Shown: positions 1 to 11,200 of the stretch, one piece after another | How positions within the stretch are numbered: position 1 is the stretch's first letter | How the letters are laid out: every line of letters starts with the position of its first letter | Assembly: GCA_020809705.1 (NCBI GenBank) | Contig: CP085826.1 | Span: forward strand, 7,998,001 to 8,062,000 | Source of the DNA: Calonectria ilicicola | Lineage: Eukaryota > Ascomycota > Sordariomycetes > Hypocreales > Nectriaceae | Reading direction: 5' to 3' | Length of the DNA stretch: 64,000 nucleotides | Translations under genes and position numbers: made by a program | Notes under the pieces: model-generated | What the model was told of the DNA's origin: nothing | What the model saw: only the letters and a program-made list of their open reading frames with translations | Databases searched by the model: none

Positions 1-15
1 CCAGAGAATACACAC

Positions 16-725
16 TAAGCAACATCAAAGAAAGGAATTAATCTCTTTTGATCGCATACATCAGAGACCTTTCTCCATTGTTCTTTCGACAAATCTAAAC
101 CAGTGGGGTTATGTGCACATGCATGCAAAATTACCACGTCGCCAGACACACTCTCTTTACGAAGTGTACTCAACATACCCTCAAAGTCCAAGCATTTGGC
201 CGCTTTGTTGTAGTAAGGATAAAGTCGACGCTGTATCATAGGATTGACGGTCTTCCAAACTTCCCCATGATTTATCCAGCTTGGGTCTGAGATCCACACA
301 TTTTGCGGTGTCAATGTGTCGGATAGAAAACGTGCCCCGATATGGTTTGCTCCGGTACCTGCGACCGTCTGAATAGAAGCTACACGATCATTCAATTCAA
401 TATTCGGACCGAAAATGAGCCTCTTCGCTCCAGAAACAAAGCCAGGGTTGCCAGATAGAGGTTGGAGTTCATGGTTGTCCTTTGGATCTACCCTCAATCT
501 TTCCTTGGCCTATTCATAAAGTTAGAAGTGAATGGATATCTCGAAATTAATAAATATCCTATTTACCTGCGTCACAGATGGCAAAATCCAAGGTTCCGCT
601 TTTTCATCACGGTAGAAACCAGGAGTGAGATCTACTTTGGCTGAGTGGCTATCCTCCCGGAAAGCTGCCATAAGTGAAAAGGCGGCATCGGGCGTACTAT
701 TTGGAATATTTCCAAAGACTGACAT
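16..725 (-). CDS. Aspartate aminotransferase (5' part, runs off the left edge)
   Basis: PLP-dependent class I aminotransferase that interconverts aspartate/2-oxoglutarate and oxaloacetate/glutamate. Exon 1 is 725-567 and starts at the ATG in good context; the intron is 566-510 (CAG/GTAAAT..TAG/GCC); exon 2 is 509-16 and ends inside a Tyr codon at a GTGTGT donor, so the remainder lies outside the window. Visible family signatures are the N-terminal VDLTPGFYRDE, the VAGTGANHIGARFL stretch of the cofactor pocket, WISDPSWINH, HACAHNPTGLDL and the IPFFDVA(Y) segment that precedes the catalytic-lysine part. That lysine itself is not in the window. It lies on the same strand as the NmrA-like gene and next to two pyruvate-forming aldolase genes, so an oxaloacetate or amino-donor role in a catabolic unit is possible but only inferred. 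Family assignment is firm; paralogue type (cytosolic or mitochondrial) cannot be decided. Confidence 0.93.
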
Positions 726-1484
726 GATGAAGAAGGATTTTAGGCGATTTTATGTCGAAGTTTGAAAGAGGTGCGCACGTACATGCGGTCAAGTCCCTGC
801 TGAGGACAAGACCGACGAATGCGAGCATTTATCTAGGCATTTGAATTACAAATTAGTCTGGGTAACGACAGTATACGTCTCCCGCACTATTCGGTCACGA
901 AGATTTCACCGGTATGGTCTTTGACGGCTGTTTTCTTAGCAGGAGAATTTGTCTGTCATGATGGTCGGGTTTCGGTGAAAGAAGAATATGCCGATCCGTT
1001 TTGACGGGACGCCACCACAGCATTTTGTGGGACCTGAACCGAGAATGCCATCAACCATGTAGACTAACTCGGTCAAAATTAAGAGACCGACGCTACGATA
1101 TGAATTAAATGGTTGGGCAGGTTTGAATTGGAGGCTGACTCAACATCATCAGTAAGTATACCATTCACGTCCGAATCTGATAAACCTTGCTTGGTAAAGC
1201 ATTGGTCAAAGGTGACACCTGGAAAAAAGCCATGATGACACACAACAGCGCCCAATCTTCCTTTCTAGGTTGTAAAATGCGCCCCTCTCCAGTAGGAAGT
1301 AAACTCACGTTCGGGCTTCATGCACAATTCATATGTGTTTTGTGTTGGATATCCCCTATGAGAGGTAGCTCGACCCAGTCGTCTAAGGAGCGGTCCAATT
1401 ATTTTTGCCTGCTAAATGCGATGGCACACAATTAATATGATGGCCTGTTCCCTCTAACTTTTGAATTGACACGACATATAAATC
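726..1484. other. Intergenic: aminotransferase promoter / NmrA-like 3' flank
   Basis: About 760 bases without a supportable gene. It holds the upstream region of the aminotransferase and the 3' flank of the NmrA-like gene. A loose inverted repeat CGGTC (1070-1074) / GACCG (1085-1089) is present, but at this length it may be chance. Confidence 0.4.
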
Positions 1485-2667
1485 CTACTCTTCAAAACTA
1501 ACAAACGTAGACCTAAAGTACTCATCAATGAATCCGGGCATTTCACGATATGGCTGTAAGTCTCCGTTCAGAATTAACTTCTCAAGACTTGCTTTGGGGA
1601 AGCCAGCAAGATCCCAAATGTCCTCTCCTATCATGTTGATTTGCTGGCCAGTTCCCCAGATCTTTCGACAATACCGTGCAAGTGAAAATCGAGACCCGGA
1701 TTCCAAAGCTGCCTTTATTTCGGAGTCAGCTTTGGCCAGACTGTGGCGATATATCTCCGGCTCCTTGCCGTGCTTCTTCTGCAAGTATTTCGCCAGATTA
1801 GAACCGGTAATCTTCATCTCTGATAGTCCAATGTTCCTATTCTTGAGTTGCGAAATTGGGGTTTCCAGGAATATGGACACATAAGCTGCTGCTACATAAC
1901 TTCTTGTGCTATTCATACATTAGCTTTCGTACTTTTCGAGTTGACACTTCATGACATCTCAGTTTTCTAGGGAAGTAATAGAAATGGACAAAATAGATCC
2001 TTGCGACAGAAGGTAGGTTTAGAATCACGTACCAGATATTCAATTCCTCTTTATCACTATTCGCGGTAAAGATCAGTTTGTTTTCCTCGATATCAACTCC
2101 CATCGCACTAATACCAAAGACGTAGCATTAGCATAGAACAACACTCGACTATGAAGAATAGCAAATACCGTGTGCTCAACGCGAATTCGGCAAAGTTTCC
2201 CGGAAGAATAACTGTAGTCGGAATTCCCATTTCATGGGCAGCCTCTTCAATTTCATGTTTGCTCTTGTTGACCGGAATTTGAAGCCCTTGCTCGTCGTAT
2301 CGCGATGCAAGATCGGATGGAGAAAATAATTTGACGTTGGTATGCGGTATTGCTTGAATGATATATTTTTGCCTTTCCACTTGTTCGTGACCAGCAAGAG
2401 ATCTAATACGTCAGTACAGAAACATAGGCGTTTTCAAAATTACCAAGCTTACATCACGATATCAATATCTTTCAAGGCAGACACCAGAGACTCCTGATCC
2501 TCGAGATCGACTTCAACCTTTGTCATATGGGGTGCCAGGCCTGACACATCCGAACCAGGACCGTGCAAGACCTTAACATCACCACCGGATGCTGCAAAGG
2601 CATCAACGATAGCCGAGCTCACCCAGCCACGATGGCCGATGATTGCAATCCTGTTTTGAGAAGGCAT
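1485..2667 (-). CDS. NmrA-like / isoflavone-reductase-like NAD(P)-binding protein
   Basis: Predicted 315-aa atypical short-chain dehydrogenase of the NmrA/isoflavone reductase (PCBER) group. Four exons join in frame: 2667-2453, 2402-2169, 2107-2033 and 1908-1485, with introns of 50, 61 and 124 nt, all GT..AG. The N-terminus RIAIIGHRGWVSSAIVDAF is the Rossmann entry; the third glycine of the usual GxxGxxG is replaced by Ser, which weakens but does not exclude dinucleotide binding. Then come a VEVDLEDQESLVSALKDIDIV strand-helix typical of NmrA and an SxAGHEQVERQKYIIQA segment. The ATG at 2667 was chosen because it opens directly on the Rossmann strand; a non-ATG extension upstream looks unrelated. 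These proteins act as redox-sensing regulators or as reductases, and the sequence does not say which. It sits in line with the aminotransferase and the aldolase on the same strand. Confidence 0.88.
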
Positions 2668-3829
2668 TTGGTTCGTTTCTTGTCTTGTCTTTCCGTTTTG
2701 TTTTACCGTTTGCCTTTTGAACAAAGAATGCAGAAAAGAGTATAAAGACAATTGGATAGAGTCAATTAAATAGCCGTTGAAGGGAAAAACTATTTGTATT
2801 CTCGCTTTTCTAAATTTTGGGATGATGTTTCAACTCTTGAAAGCGTTTGGAAGCTGCGTTATTATATATCTCTTCAACGGGGTTATGACAACGCTTCCGC
2901 AATGATTCCAATGTAGTCTAAGATAAAATAAAGATACATTATGTGACCTCGAACGCGACCGAAATCACAAGAGCTATGATGTACCACTTTGTTCACATAG
3001 AAACCACTGGAGGCTTGTCTCATGATTCGCTCTACTTTTGCCTGTGGTTGAACCATTACCTGAGCACAGCCGAAGGGATATTGTCCTTATTTGTCAGCAG
3101 TAGACCAAAAAAGCGCCTGGGTGTAAACTCAACCGAGAAGTCGGCTTCTTGGCGGGATGCGAAATCGGGCCGACAGGGCGCAGTGGTTGGGCGTGGGGCC
3201 CAAAACGTAAAGCTTACTAAAAGCCATCCCACTGAATGTCCGAAAGATTCATTAATGCCTTCGTCAATTAATAGTGTAGGCACTTGATGCGACTTTTGCA
3301 TCGCACCAAGAAGTCCGCTTAACAATTTAGACATTGAAATCTGTGGGGGTTGAGGGGGGAGTCTGGATAGCCGGATAACTCAACCTATTTGAGGTTTTGC
3401 AGATGCTTGCAAATGGGCTTCGCTCTTGAGGCCGAGGCAATAAGGTGACTGCCTAGGCGCTTCGATCTTAGTTAAGATTTGAAGATGGCAAAACTTCTCG
3501 ACCAACTATTTTGAAGGTCCAATGTAAACGGGAACGACATATCCCAGGTGTGGGTGATATGTTCCTGGTTGGTGGTTAGTGGTAAATACGACCCTGGGGA
3601 AGAATCGCGACGTATATCGAAAAATGATTAAAAAGGTTCGATTTTGAGCAGAGACACCGTGCTATGGGCCCTGTAGGCAATGTGGAGTTTTATGTATGCG
3701 CATCAAATTTAGAGATATTAATATGTGTGTTGAAATTAAGTGCATTTTCACGGAATACATAATATCTATCATAACCCCTTTAGCAACGCTAAAATTCAAA
3801 TCGAATACCTTGACATAAATTCTAATTCA
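2668..3829. other. Intergenic between NmrA-like gene and aldolase
   Basis: About 1.16 kb. Short open frames exist on both strands (for instance around 3056-3334) but none shows a recognisable domain or joins neighbouring exons. The last 120 bases are AT-rich and probably contain the aldolase 3' UTR. Confidence 0.4.
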
Positions 3830-4689
3830 CTATCGTGCGTTTGCAACTTTTAGTTCACTGATGTACCAGTTTTGAATTGCACGAACATCATAGCCCATAG
3901 CCACGGTATCGAATACCTCTAAGTGCTCCTTGGCCGATGCTCCATCATTTGACAACCTACCGACCCATTTTCCATGCTTTCTGGCCGCGGTGATTATTTT
4001 TTGAATGGCGTTTACAAACTCAGGCTCATCACCCTTTGCGGGGACATGGCCTAGAATTGATAGAGCAAGGTCATTGGGGCCAATAAAAAGCATATCTTCA
4101 CAGATGTTATTATTAGCCCCAATAATTGCGAGTCTTAATCGAGTAGCAACTCACCAACACCAGGTACCGCACAAATCTCATCCACATTCTCGACACCCAA
4201 CTCGGATTCGATCTGCAAACAGGTAAGAATTGTCTCATTGGCGGTCTTGATATATTCCGGGATATCAATCCCTAGCGCAAAACCAGAAAATGCCGAGCCC
4301 TGTCCTCTCAACCCTTGAGGAGGGAATTTGGCATTCTGGACCACCGCCCGAGCATCTTCGGCGGTATTGATCATAGGCACAACAATTCCATGGGCACCCG
4401 CATCCAGGGCGCGTTTTATTAAATCCGCATGGGTCATTCTAATACGAACAAGCGGAGAGACACCCTGGGAAGAGATAGCTGCAACAGAGTTATGCATGGC
4501 GTCGTCGCTAATGTGCCCATGCTCGCAGTCGATGATAATGCCGTCAAGCCCAGTGGAAGCTATCAATTGGGCCGTGCGAAAGGATGGGAGACCAAGGAAT
4601 GTCATTATTGGTTTTGAATTTGCACGTAGCGCGTTGAGCAACCGCAATTTCGGGTTTTGAACGGCGGTGGTAAGAGGTGATGGGTTCAT
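3830..4689 (-). CDS. HpcH/HpaI-type class II pyruvate aldolase
   Basis: 266-aa protein of the HpcH/HpaI aldolase/citrate-lyase family, which cleaves 4-hydroxy-2-oxo acids to pyruvate plus an aldehyde with a divalent metal. Two exons, 4689-4155 and 4095-3830, are joined across a 59-nt intron (G/GTGAGT..AAG/AT). Family residues are in place: the DCEHGH histidine, the Arg in LVRIRMT, the metal-binding Glu in LQIESELGVENVDEI and the Asp in FIGPNDLALS. The length fits the family (about 250-270 aa). It is transcribed away from the tandem RraA-like gene, sharing the 4690-5378 promoter; both enzyme families release pyruvate from related substrates, so co-function in one degradation route is a reasonable inference. 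The substrate (2-keto-3-deoxy-sugar acid, 4-hydroxy-2-oxovalerate type or other) cannot be read from the sequence. Confidence 0.93.
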
Positions 4690-5378
4690 ATTGTCGAAAG
4701 TGGGATCCAGAATTCTGAATACTACATTGGAAGTCTTTTTGGAATATCATAAATTTCGGAAGAAATGAAGCGACCTTGAGACGTGGAACATCTTTTAATT
4801 CACAAAGCGGTTAGAGGTAATATTGCCATCTCTGATCTTTGCGCGCTAGTCAAATTGCTATTGTTGCTTAGCCGACTCGGCGAAATGGTCAAACCCCGAA
4901 TTCTCAAAAGAGCTACGTAGCATAACGCCGAATAAGTCCCTTCTCTAGTCACGCATGTTGGGGCTCGAGTATAATGATCAGATAATTATTGAATGGTATT
5001 TTGTTTGTTAATTTCAAGTTTATCATATGGGCTGAGCACATGATGTTGTTCATTCACGGCTTCTTCAAAAACACCATTATTAAAATACAGTCTGTGCCTC
5101 AGCATATTTGCTGTTTGGCGCCATGAATGATCCACAAAGTACACAGCTGCGGCAGCTATGGATTTGCCCGGCGCGTTGTCACTCGGTCAAGCGGTTAAAT
5201 GCCGGTCGGATCAAAGAGAGCAAGTAGTTAGTACTTAGTTTGAGGTAGTGCGTGGCATTTGTGGATATAGATATAAATGAGAGACGACGACTGAGCCAGA
5301 ACGATATGAGCCTTGTGTCATATCACCCCTTTTAGCCTTCACCTCGTTGATACAAGATATCCACGGTAGTATTCTACA
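4690..5378. promoter_or_regulatory. Divergent promoter, aldolase / tandem RraA-like gene
   Basis: A 689-base region between two divergently transcribed aldolase genes. It contains an 11-bp inverted repeat GCCGACTCGGC at 4871-4881, that is CCG-N3-CGG, a geometry bound by some Zn2Cys6 proteins, about 190 bases from the HpcH start. A single copy only, so a regulatory role is inferred. Confidence 0.45.
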
Positions 5379-6752
5379 ATGGCAAGTGGCATTCTCCAGC
5401 GTCTCTCCGCGTTGGACACCAACACGGTGTCTGACGCACTGGATTTCCTCGGTCTCCCAGGCGCCACCTATGGCCTCCGACCTCTCTGGGACTGTCCGAA
5501 GATTGTTGGCCGCTCTAGCACCGTCCAGTTGGGCCCCAAGACCGAAGGTGAACCGCCGACAGCGCATCTTATCACGCCTGTAATAGACGCGGTGACAACA
5601 GATGACCGCATCCTTGTCATTGCTGGCGGCTTGGAGGGCATCTCATGCTGGGGTGACATAATCGCCAACGCCGCGAAGGCCAAGCAGATACGGGGATCTA
5701 TCCTTGATGGCGTGAGTCGTGACATTGATGGAAGTCGGGATATTGGTTATCCACTCTTCGGCCGCGGGGTTACAATGATCAGCGCGCGCAACAGGGTTGT
5801 GCAGATTGACTCCGGCACACAGGTGGAGATACAAGGCGTAAAGGTGAACGAAGACGATTATGTCGTTGCCGACAATTGCGGAACCGTCTTTGTTCCAGCC
5901 AGCCGCATCGAGGAAGTGCTGAACTTGGGTGAGCGCATTGACCGCCGTCAGAATGGTATGGTTCAAGAAGTTCGAGCTGGCCGCCCAGTAGCCGAAGTGA
6001 TGCATGACAAACAGTTTGAAGCTATCGCGGCTTCGTCCAGCTCTGGCGGGACAGCAACAGTTACAGTTCCGACAGGTAACCCCAAGAAACCCACACCCGA
6101 GGACCAAGAGCTGGTGGCTCTCTTTGCCGACTCTGACACGCCTGGGGTATCGGATGCTCTGGACAAACTTGGTATTCCAGGACAGGCATTCAACATCATG
6201 CCCCTGACCAATTACAAAAAAACCACCGTTGGCCCAGCCTTCACAGTGCGCTACGTGCCAGCAAGCGATCCGCCCGGCAGTGTGGGCGACTTCATTGATG
6301 ATGTGGCTGTTGGTGATTTTGTTGTCATCGACAATGGCGGCCGCACAGACTGCACCGTCTGGGGAGATATCATGACGCAATATGCAGGCCTTCGTGGCCT
6401 CGCAGGCACCGTTATTGACGGCGTGTGCCGTGATGTCGATCGCGCCATCAGCGATAACTACCCAATTTTCACCGCTGGACGCTGGATGCGCACAGGAAAG
6501 GATCGCGTTCAAGTAGGCGGTATCAATGAGTCGATCGGCGTGGGCAAGGTGCGAGTGAATGCTCGCGACATTGTCATCGCAGATGCGAACGGTGTTGTAA
6601 TTGTACCGCGGGACAGGGCCCGGGAGGTGGCCGCGCTCACAAAGACCATCGAGAAAAGTGAAGGAGGAATTAGGAAAATGATATCTGGAGGAGCAACAAT
6701 TGCCGAGGCAAGAAAGAAGCTTGGCTATCACACATTGCAGCGTAAAGGATAG
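5379..6752 (+). CDS. Tandem two-domain RraA-like aldolase
   Basis: Single-exon 457-aa protein consisting of two consecutive RraA-like folds (also called HMG/CHA aldolase or dimethylmenaquinone-methyltransferase-like). Domain 1 spans about residues 5-210 and domain 2 about 235-450, joined by a Ser/Gly/Thr/Pro linker. Each has its own copy of the active-site pattern: CWGDIIANAAKAKQIRGS then DGVSRD in the first, VWGDIMTQYAGLRGLAG then DGVCRD in the second; the Arg-Asp of the metal/substrate site is kept in both, so neither looks dead. Family members split 4-hydroxy-4-methyl-2-oxoglutarate or 4-carboxy-4-hydroxy-2-oxoadipate to pyruvate (plus pyruvate or oxaloacetate) or decarboxylate oxaloacetate; bacterial RraA proper binds RNase E. 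Single-domain proteins of 160-240 aa are the norm, so the duplication is notable. The ATG at 5379 lies just before the first helix. Codons look more C-ending than in the genes around it. Confidence 0.92.
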   Translation: MASGILQRLSALDTNTVSDALDFLGLPGATYGLRPLWDCPKIVGRSSTVQLGPKTEGEPPTAHLITPVIDAVTTDDRILVIAGGLEGISCWGDIIANAAKAKQIRGSILDGVSRDIDGSRDIGYPLFGRGVTMISARNRVVQIDSGTQVEIQGVKVNEDDYVVADNCGTVFVPASRIEEVLNLGERIDRRQNGMVQEVRAGRPVAEVMHDKQFEAIAASSSSGGTATVTVPTGNPKKPTPEDQELVALFADSDTPGVSDALDKLGIPGQAFNIMPLTNYKKTTVGPAFTVRYVPASDPPGSVGDFIDDVAVGDFVVIDNGGRTDCTVWGDIMTQYAGLRGLAGTVIDGVCRDVDRAISDNYPIFTAGRWMRTGKDRVQVGGINESIGVGKVRVNARDIVIADANGVVIVPRDRAREVAALTKTIEKSEGGIRKMISGGATIAEARKKLGYHTLQRKG

Positions 6753-8203
6753 ATGTAAGCTGTGTTTAGAGAACAGATATTTCGGCTATTGGCTTAGCCT
6801 CATGTACAAGAGTCTTTCTCCTTGCTATTTCCTCTCCCTAGTCTTTACGACGTCACAGTCGAGTATGCGCGGGGAAGCTTTGGTGAGGCGTATCATAGCG
6901 TTCACGCACACGGGGGTAATCAGCACTTTGTCCGTGGGGTGAAGGCTACTATGACTGTCCTTACCGCTCTGGAAATTTTATCTGGACAAAAGGCTATCTA
7001 TAGTATAATACCTGGTGGTCCGGATTCTTTGGAAGGTTTCGTATGAAAAGTTGATCTCAATCGTCATGAAACTAGCCATCAGAGTATTATCCACCAAGTT
7101 TTCTCAGCATATCATACACAATGGCGCTCGATCGATCATGCACCATGATAATTGTTTTGTTTTCTTGGGCGATCTTCAGGGCTGCCCCTTCACTCGTAAA
7201 TACACCAACCAGCGCCTAATCTCAGGTCTTTGTCATAGTTGTAGCCAGGGAAGCCGTCTTGTGAAAATGACTGGTCCGGCAAAATCCAGATGTACATTCT
7301 TCCCCCAAACAAACGGGCAGCCACCGTAGTGGACGACGGGTCCATTCAAATCAAATTGATTGGCACGAGGCACCGATTCATTTTGCCGTGATTGGCTGCC
7401 ATGGCTTTGCGGGGTCTACAATCAGCCGCACTCTATTCTATTCATCTGCCTAACGGACCATTTCCCCCGCATCAGCCGTGGTCTGGATCGTGAGGCGAAC
7501 GGTAAGGCGACCAAGCTACGAGAAAGAGGGTGGCGCCGAGGTAAGTGATTGGATAGCAAAGGTCTAATGCACATTGGGGCCTCAATCGATAAGCTGGAAT
7601 GAAACGGTCGACCTCGGACGATATCCGAGGACATCGCAAGCGGTAGGAGAGATTTCCCACCCATCAATCGCTGTCCATAGGCGTCTCTGGAGATGCGAAA
7701 AGACCCATTGGAAGCAAATCGGGGCAGAATGACCAAATGTTTTGTCCCTTTTTTCCTCGAGCGACTTCATAGTTAGACAGCAGCCTACATGAATCGATTT
7801 TTCTTTTAAAAAAACCATGAATTCTGGACAAAAGTATTGATTGATTACGGAATTCATCTGACAGCATGGTCATCCTGTTAAAGATACGGTGAGCCAAAGA
7901 TGAGTACACGGGCTCCATTCCGCGGGCGTGACAGGCTTCCATTTACGAAATACGTATCCTTCAACAGCTCGCGGTGAGTCAATCTGATTGTTGTCGTCAT
8001 CGCTGACCGCCGTTACAGTCGCTATCGTTTCAACCCTTTTTACGTCAGCTCGTTACAAATAGCGCAAATCGCCACCTCCACAGTGCAATCATTCAATCTT
8101 TACACCAGCTGGCCTCGGCTATGATATAATACTACATATCGCATTAATATTTTTCCCGGATTACACGTCAGCGTGGTGGTCAAAACTACTTGTATACGAC
8201 AAT
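6753..8203. other. Intergenic 3' of RraA-like gene
   Basis: About 1.45 kb with no supportable gene. A short open frame around 6822-7046 has protein-like composition but no start context, partner exon or recognised family. The last 100 bases before 8204 are AT-rich and act as upstream region of the Clr5-ankyrin gene. Confidence 0.4.
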
Positions 8204-11200
8204 ATGGCTCCCAGTCTGGCTACATATGAGGCAGAGCTGAAACGACAATATGTCACTGAGAATAAAACAGCCAAGGACACAATAGCCTCCATAAACAGAA
8301 CTTACGGCACAAATTTTACGTACGAAAGCGAAAGGCTTATCGTTTAAATCTTAATGCTGACAATGTATTAGGGAGCGGCAGCTCAAGGCGCATTATGGGA
8401 GGCTAAAGAATGTACAAGCCGAGGAATGGAAGGCAGTGATTTACAAGATTCTAAACAGAGAGGTGGAAGGAAAGCACTACGATGTTTATATCAATGGTCG
8501 AAGACAAAAGAAAGATCGGGTACGACGAGCATTCACACGATATAAAAAGAAACTTGGTCCGGGGAGGTTTGACGACGTAGGTGTGTTTATTCTCAGTTTC
8601 AAAAGAAAAATTAAGATCCAATCTAATTGATGTATAGATTTGGGTATAAACACTGTCAATGAGCACCGGATAGAGATCCGTACAACAGGGGTGAGAAACA
8701 TCGACTGCGGTCTTCCTGTGGAGCTAGACACTGGATACGCGTCATCCACAACTAGTAGCCAAACCATCAGTATCAAATCACAACCAATACGAGTAGAACC
8801 TGAAAGGTTCATTCAGGACGTGGAAGCTGCGGAAGGCTTAGGTGCTAACGCTCTAGGGTCTTTTTCGTCCACTAGTTTGGAGTTGGCGAGTACTTTTCAG
8901 ATGAATGGACCTGGAGCGGCTGAACCAGCACCTATCAATTCGCCCTTCACTTCTCATTCTTCGCTAATTCTTTGGAATGAATCCTGTATCCATCCAAGAC
9001 TAGAAAGACAGGCTTCTCCATCAATTCATCTCATAGACTCTCAGATGTCAACGTTCAGTAATCTGAACCTGTTGCAAGTTGACGGGTGGTCATTTTGGGA
9101 TCTGCCAGGTATTTTTCTCAGCAATTCTTATCGGGCCTGGCTTCTAAGTTCTTCCAACTAGATATTCCTCGGATCTTCCCAAATTTAACTGGTGTGACCA
9201 CGTCCGTGGTGTATGAGGCTCCATTATTTCTCAACCATCCTGAATATCACATTCCACCGAGAGATGAGAGCAACTGGATTTCTTACTTTCTGAGCAGTGT
9301 AAATCCCAAGTTAGCAACATTGGTTAATGTCACAACTCGGGTTCAATCACTTTTGAACAGACAGTCTAGTGATTGCGATGATCCTCTATACTCGTGCGAG
9401 GATCTTGACCCAGAGTTGCTATTTCAAATGTTGACCCTTGTCGCATACTTGATCTCTAACGGCGAAATTAAGGATCTTCAAGTCGCAGAATTCCTTAGCT
9501 GGATCGCAAAAGAAGGCTTTATTCACATAGTATGCAAATTCATCCGAACATCACCTTTATTGGGGAATTTTATTCTTCAGCATCTGCTGCAAGCCTTGCC
9601 CAACCTCGGTGTCACGAATAAAAGCAGCGCTAATGTCAGGTCTTCCCGGAACCTTTTTGAAGCATACCCCAACGAGTGTTGTGAGATAATATCGGCAGCA
9701 AATTCCAGAATGTTTTCGGATGATCTTCTGACACTACTTCTTTTCAAGGCGGTGGAAGCAAATCACCACCAGGCTGTCAAAGTCCTAGTCGCTCGGCGCA
9801 AGACCCACAGTGGGTGTACTTACCAAAATATTAATGCTTACCCACCATCACCATTGGTCCGAGCCGCGGAACTAGGACTAGATGATATTGTTAGGCTTCT
9901 AATCAATGCTTCAGGAAACATTGATGGGTCGAAAGCTAGTGGCAGAGAAATAAGCGACGCTCTGGGGATGGCTGTATCACACAGGAATTTCCAGACAGCG
10001 AAAATCCTCCTGGAGAAAGCTGAAAACGTCAGGTTAGACACCATCATCGATGACCAGCCTATCTTACAGTGGACGAGCGAGTCTGATGCAGAGCTATACT
10101 CGATAATAAAGTCCAAGGCATATTGGACTGAGCAATTGCAGGAATCCTTGACGAGTGCAGCAGAACGTGGCAGCAAGGCCTTGTTAAGTGCCGTTCGCGT
10201 TAAAGGAGCACTCCGATCTTACGAATTAGAAGGCGTGCTTTGTTTCGCCATCCGATGCGGCAGAGTGGGCGCTGTCAGGACCTTGTTAGCTCAAGGTGTC
10301 GATGTGGAAGCTCCTAAATATCATGCCTCATGCATAGCCACGGGCTTGGAGTTTCAGGACACACTTCTTCTAGCATTAAGCTTCAAGAGCAATTTTTCGG
10401 ACTACAGCAGGAACAAAGATATGGCGTATCTCCTGAGAAGAGCTGGCAAAAAACTTCCTCCTGTCAAGGCTTTGTTACAATTCCGACACCCTCTCGTACC
10501 CTCCATCTGGTCTATACTTGTGGAATCAGGGTTTGATATCAACCTTGTTGGTTCTTATGCTCTTGTTGAACAAGCTGGATCTTTATCTCGAGACAAGGGC
10601 CGGGGCATTGCGGCATGTGGTCACCTAATTGATCAAGGTGCTCCCATTGATGCATACGGACCTCTAGTAGATAAATACAGGGGCTTTAACGATGAACAGG
10701 GCGTTCGCTGGCTAAGTGTCTTGCAAGCGGCTGCCTACAATGGAAACCTTGACTTAGCGCTCCATTGTATTGAGCGAGGAGCCAATGTCAACCTTGCAGC
10801 GAGCGAGAACAGTGGGCTTACGGCTCTTCAGGCCGCAGCACTGTTTGGAAATATCATTTTGGTCGAAAGCCTATTGGAAGAGGGTGCCGATATAAATGCG
10901 CATCCAGCCAAAGATGAGGGATATACTGTATTAGAGGCGGCTTCTCACGTTCGTTGTCGCAATTCTTCGCTGGCAATCTTCAGAACACTTCTTGAAATGG
11001 GAGCATCCCCCAACAGACCTGACGGTACTGCCGGTCAACTTTTGGCTAGTCTAATTACTAACGGCCATTATGAGTGTTTGAAACTTGCCCTTGAGGCCAA
11101 GGCTCAACTAGAAGGCATTGCACAAATCAACGTTGGTGATGGGCCAATATTTAATGGAACTCCCTTGCAAGTTGCGGCATATTTTAAAGACCTAAACGCA

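Noticed and set aside
1070..1089. CGGTC-N10-GACCG inverted repeat near the aminotransferase
   Set aside because: Short half-sites with a long spacer and no second copy in the neighbouring promoters; likely chance.
3056..3334. 92-codon minus-strand frame between the NmrA-like gene and the aldolase
   Set aside because: No domain, no partner exons, and the DNA looks like ordinary intergenic sequence.
5643..6731. A 362-codon open frame antisense to the tandem RraA-like gene
   Set aside because: It mirrors a gene with strong domain evidence and has no recognisable domain; antisense openness is common in C-ending codon-biased genes.
6822..7046. Protein-like 74-codon frame after the RraA-like gene
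   Set aside because: Considered as a gene remnant, but I could not link it to any family or continue it by splicing.
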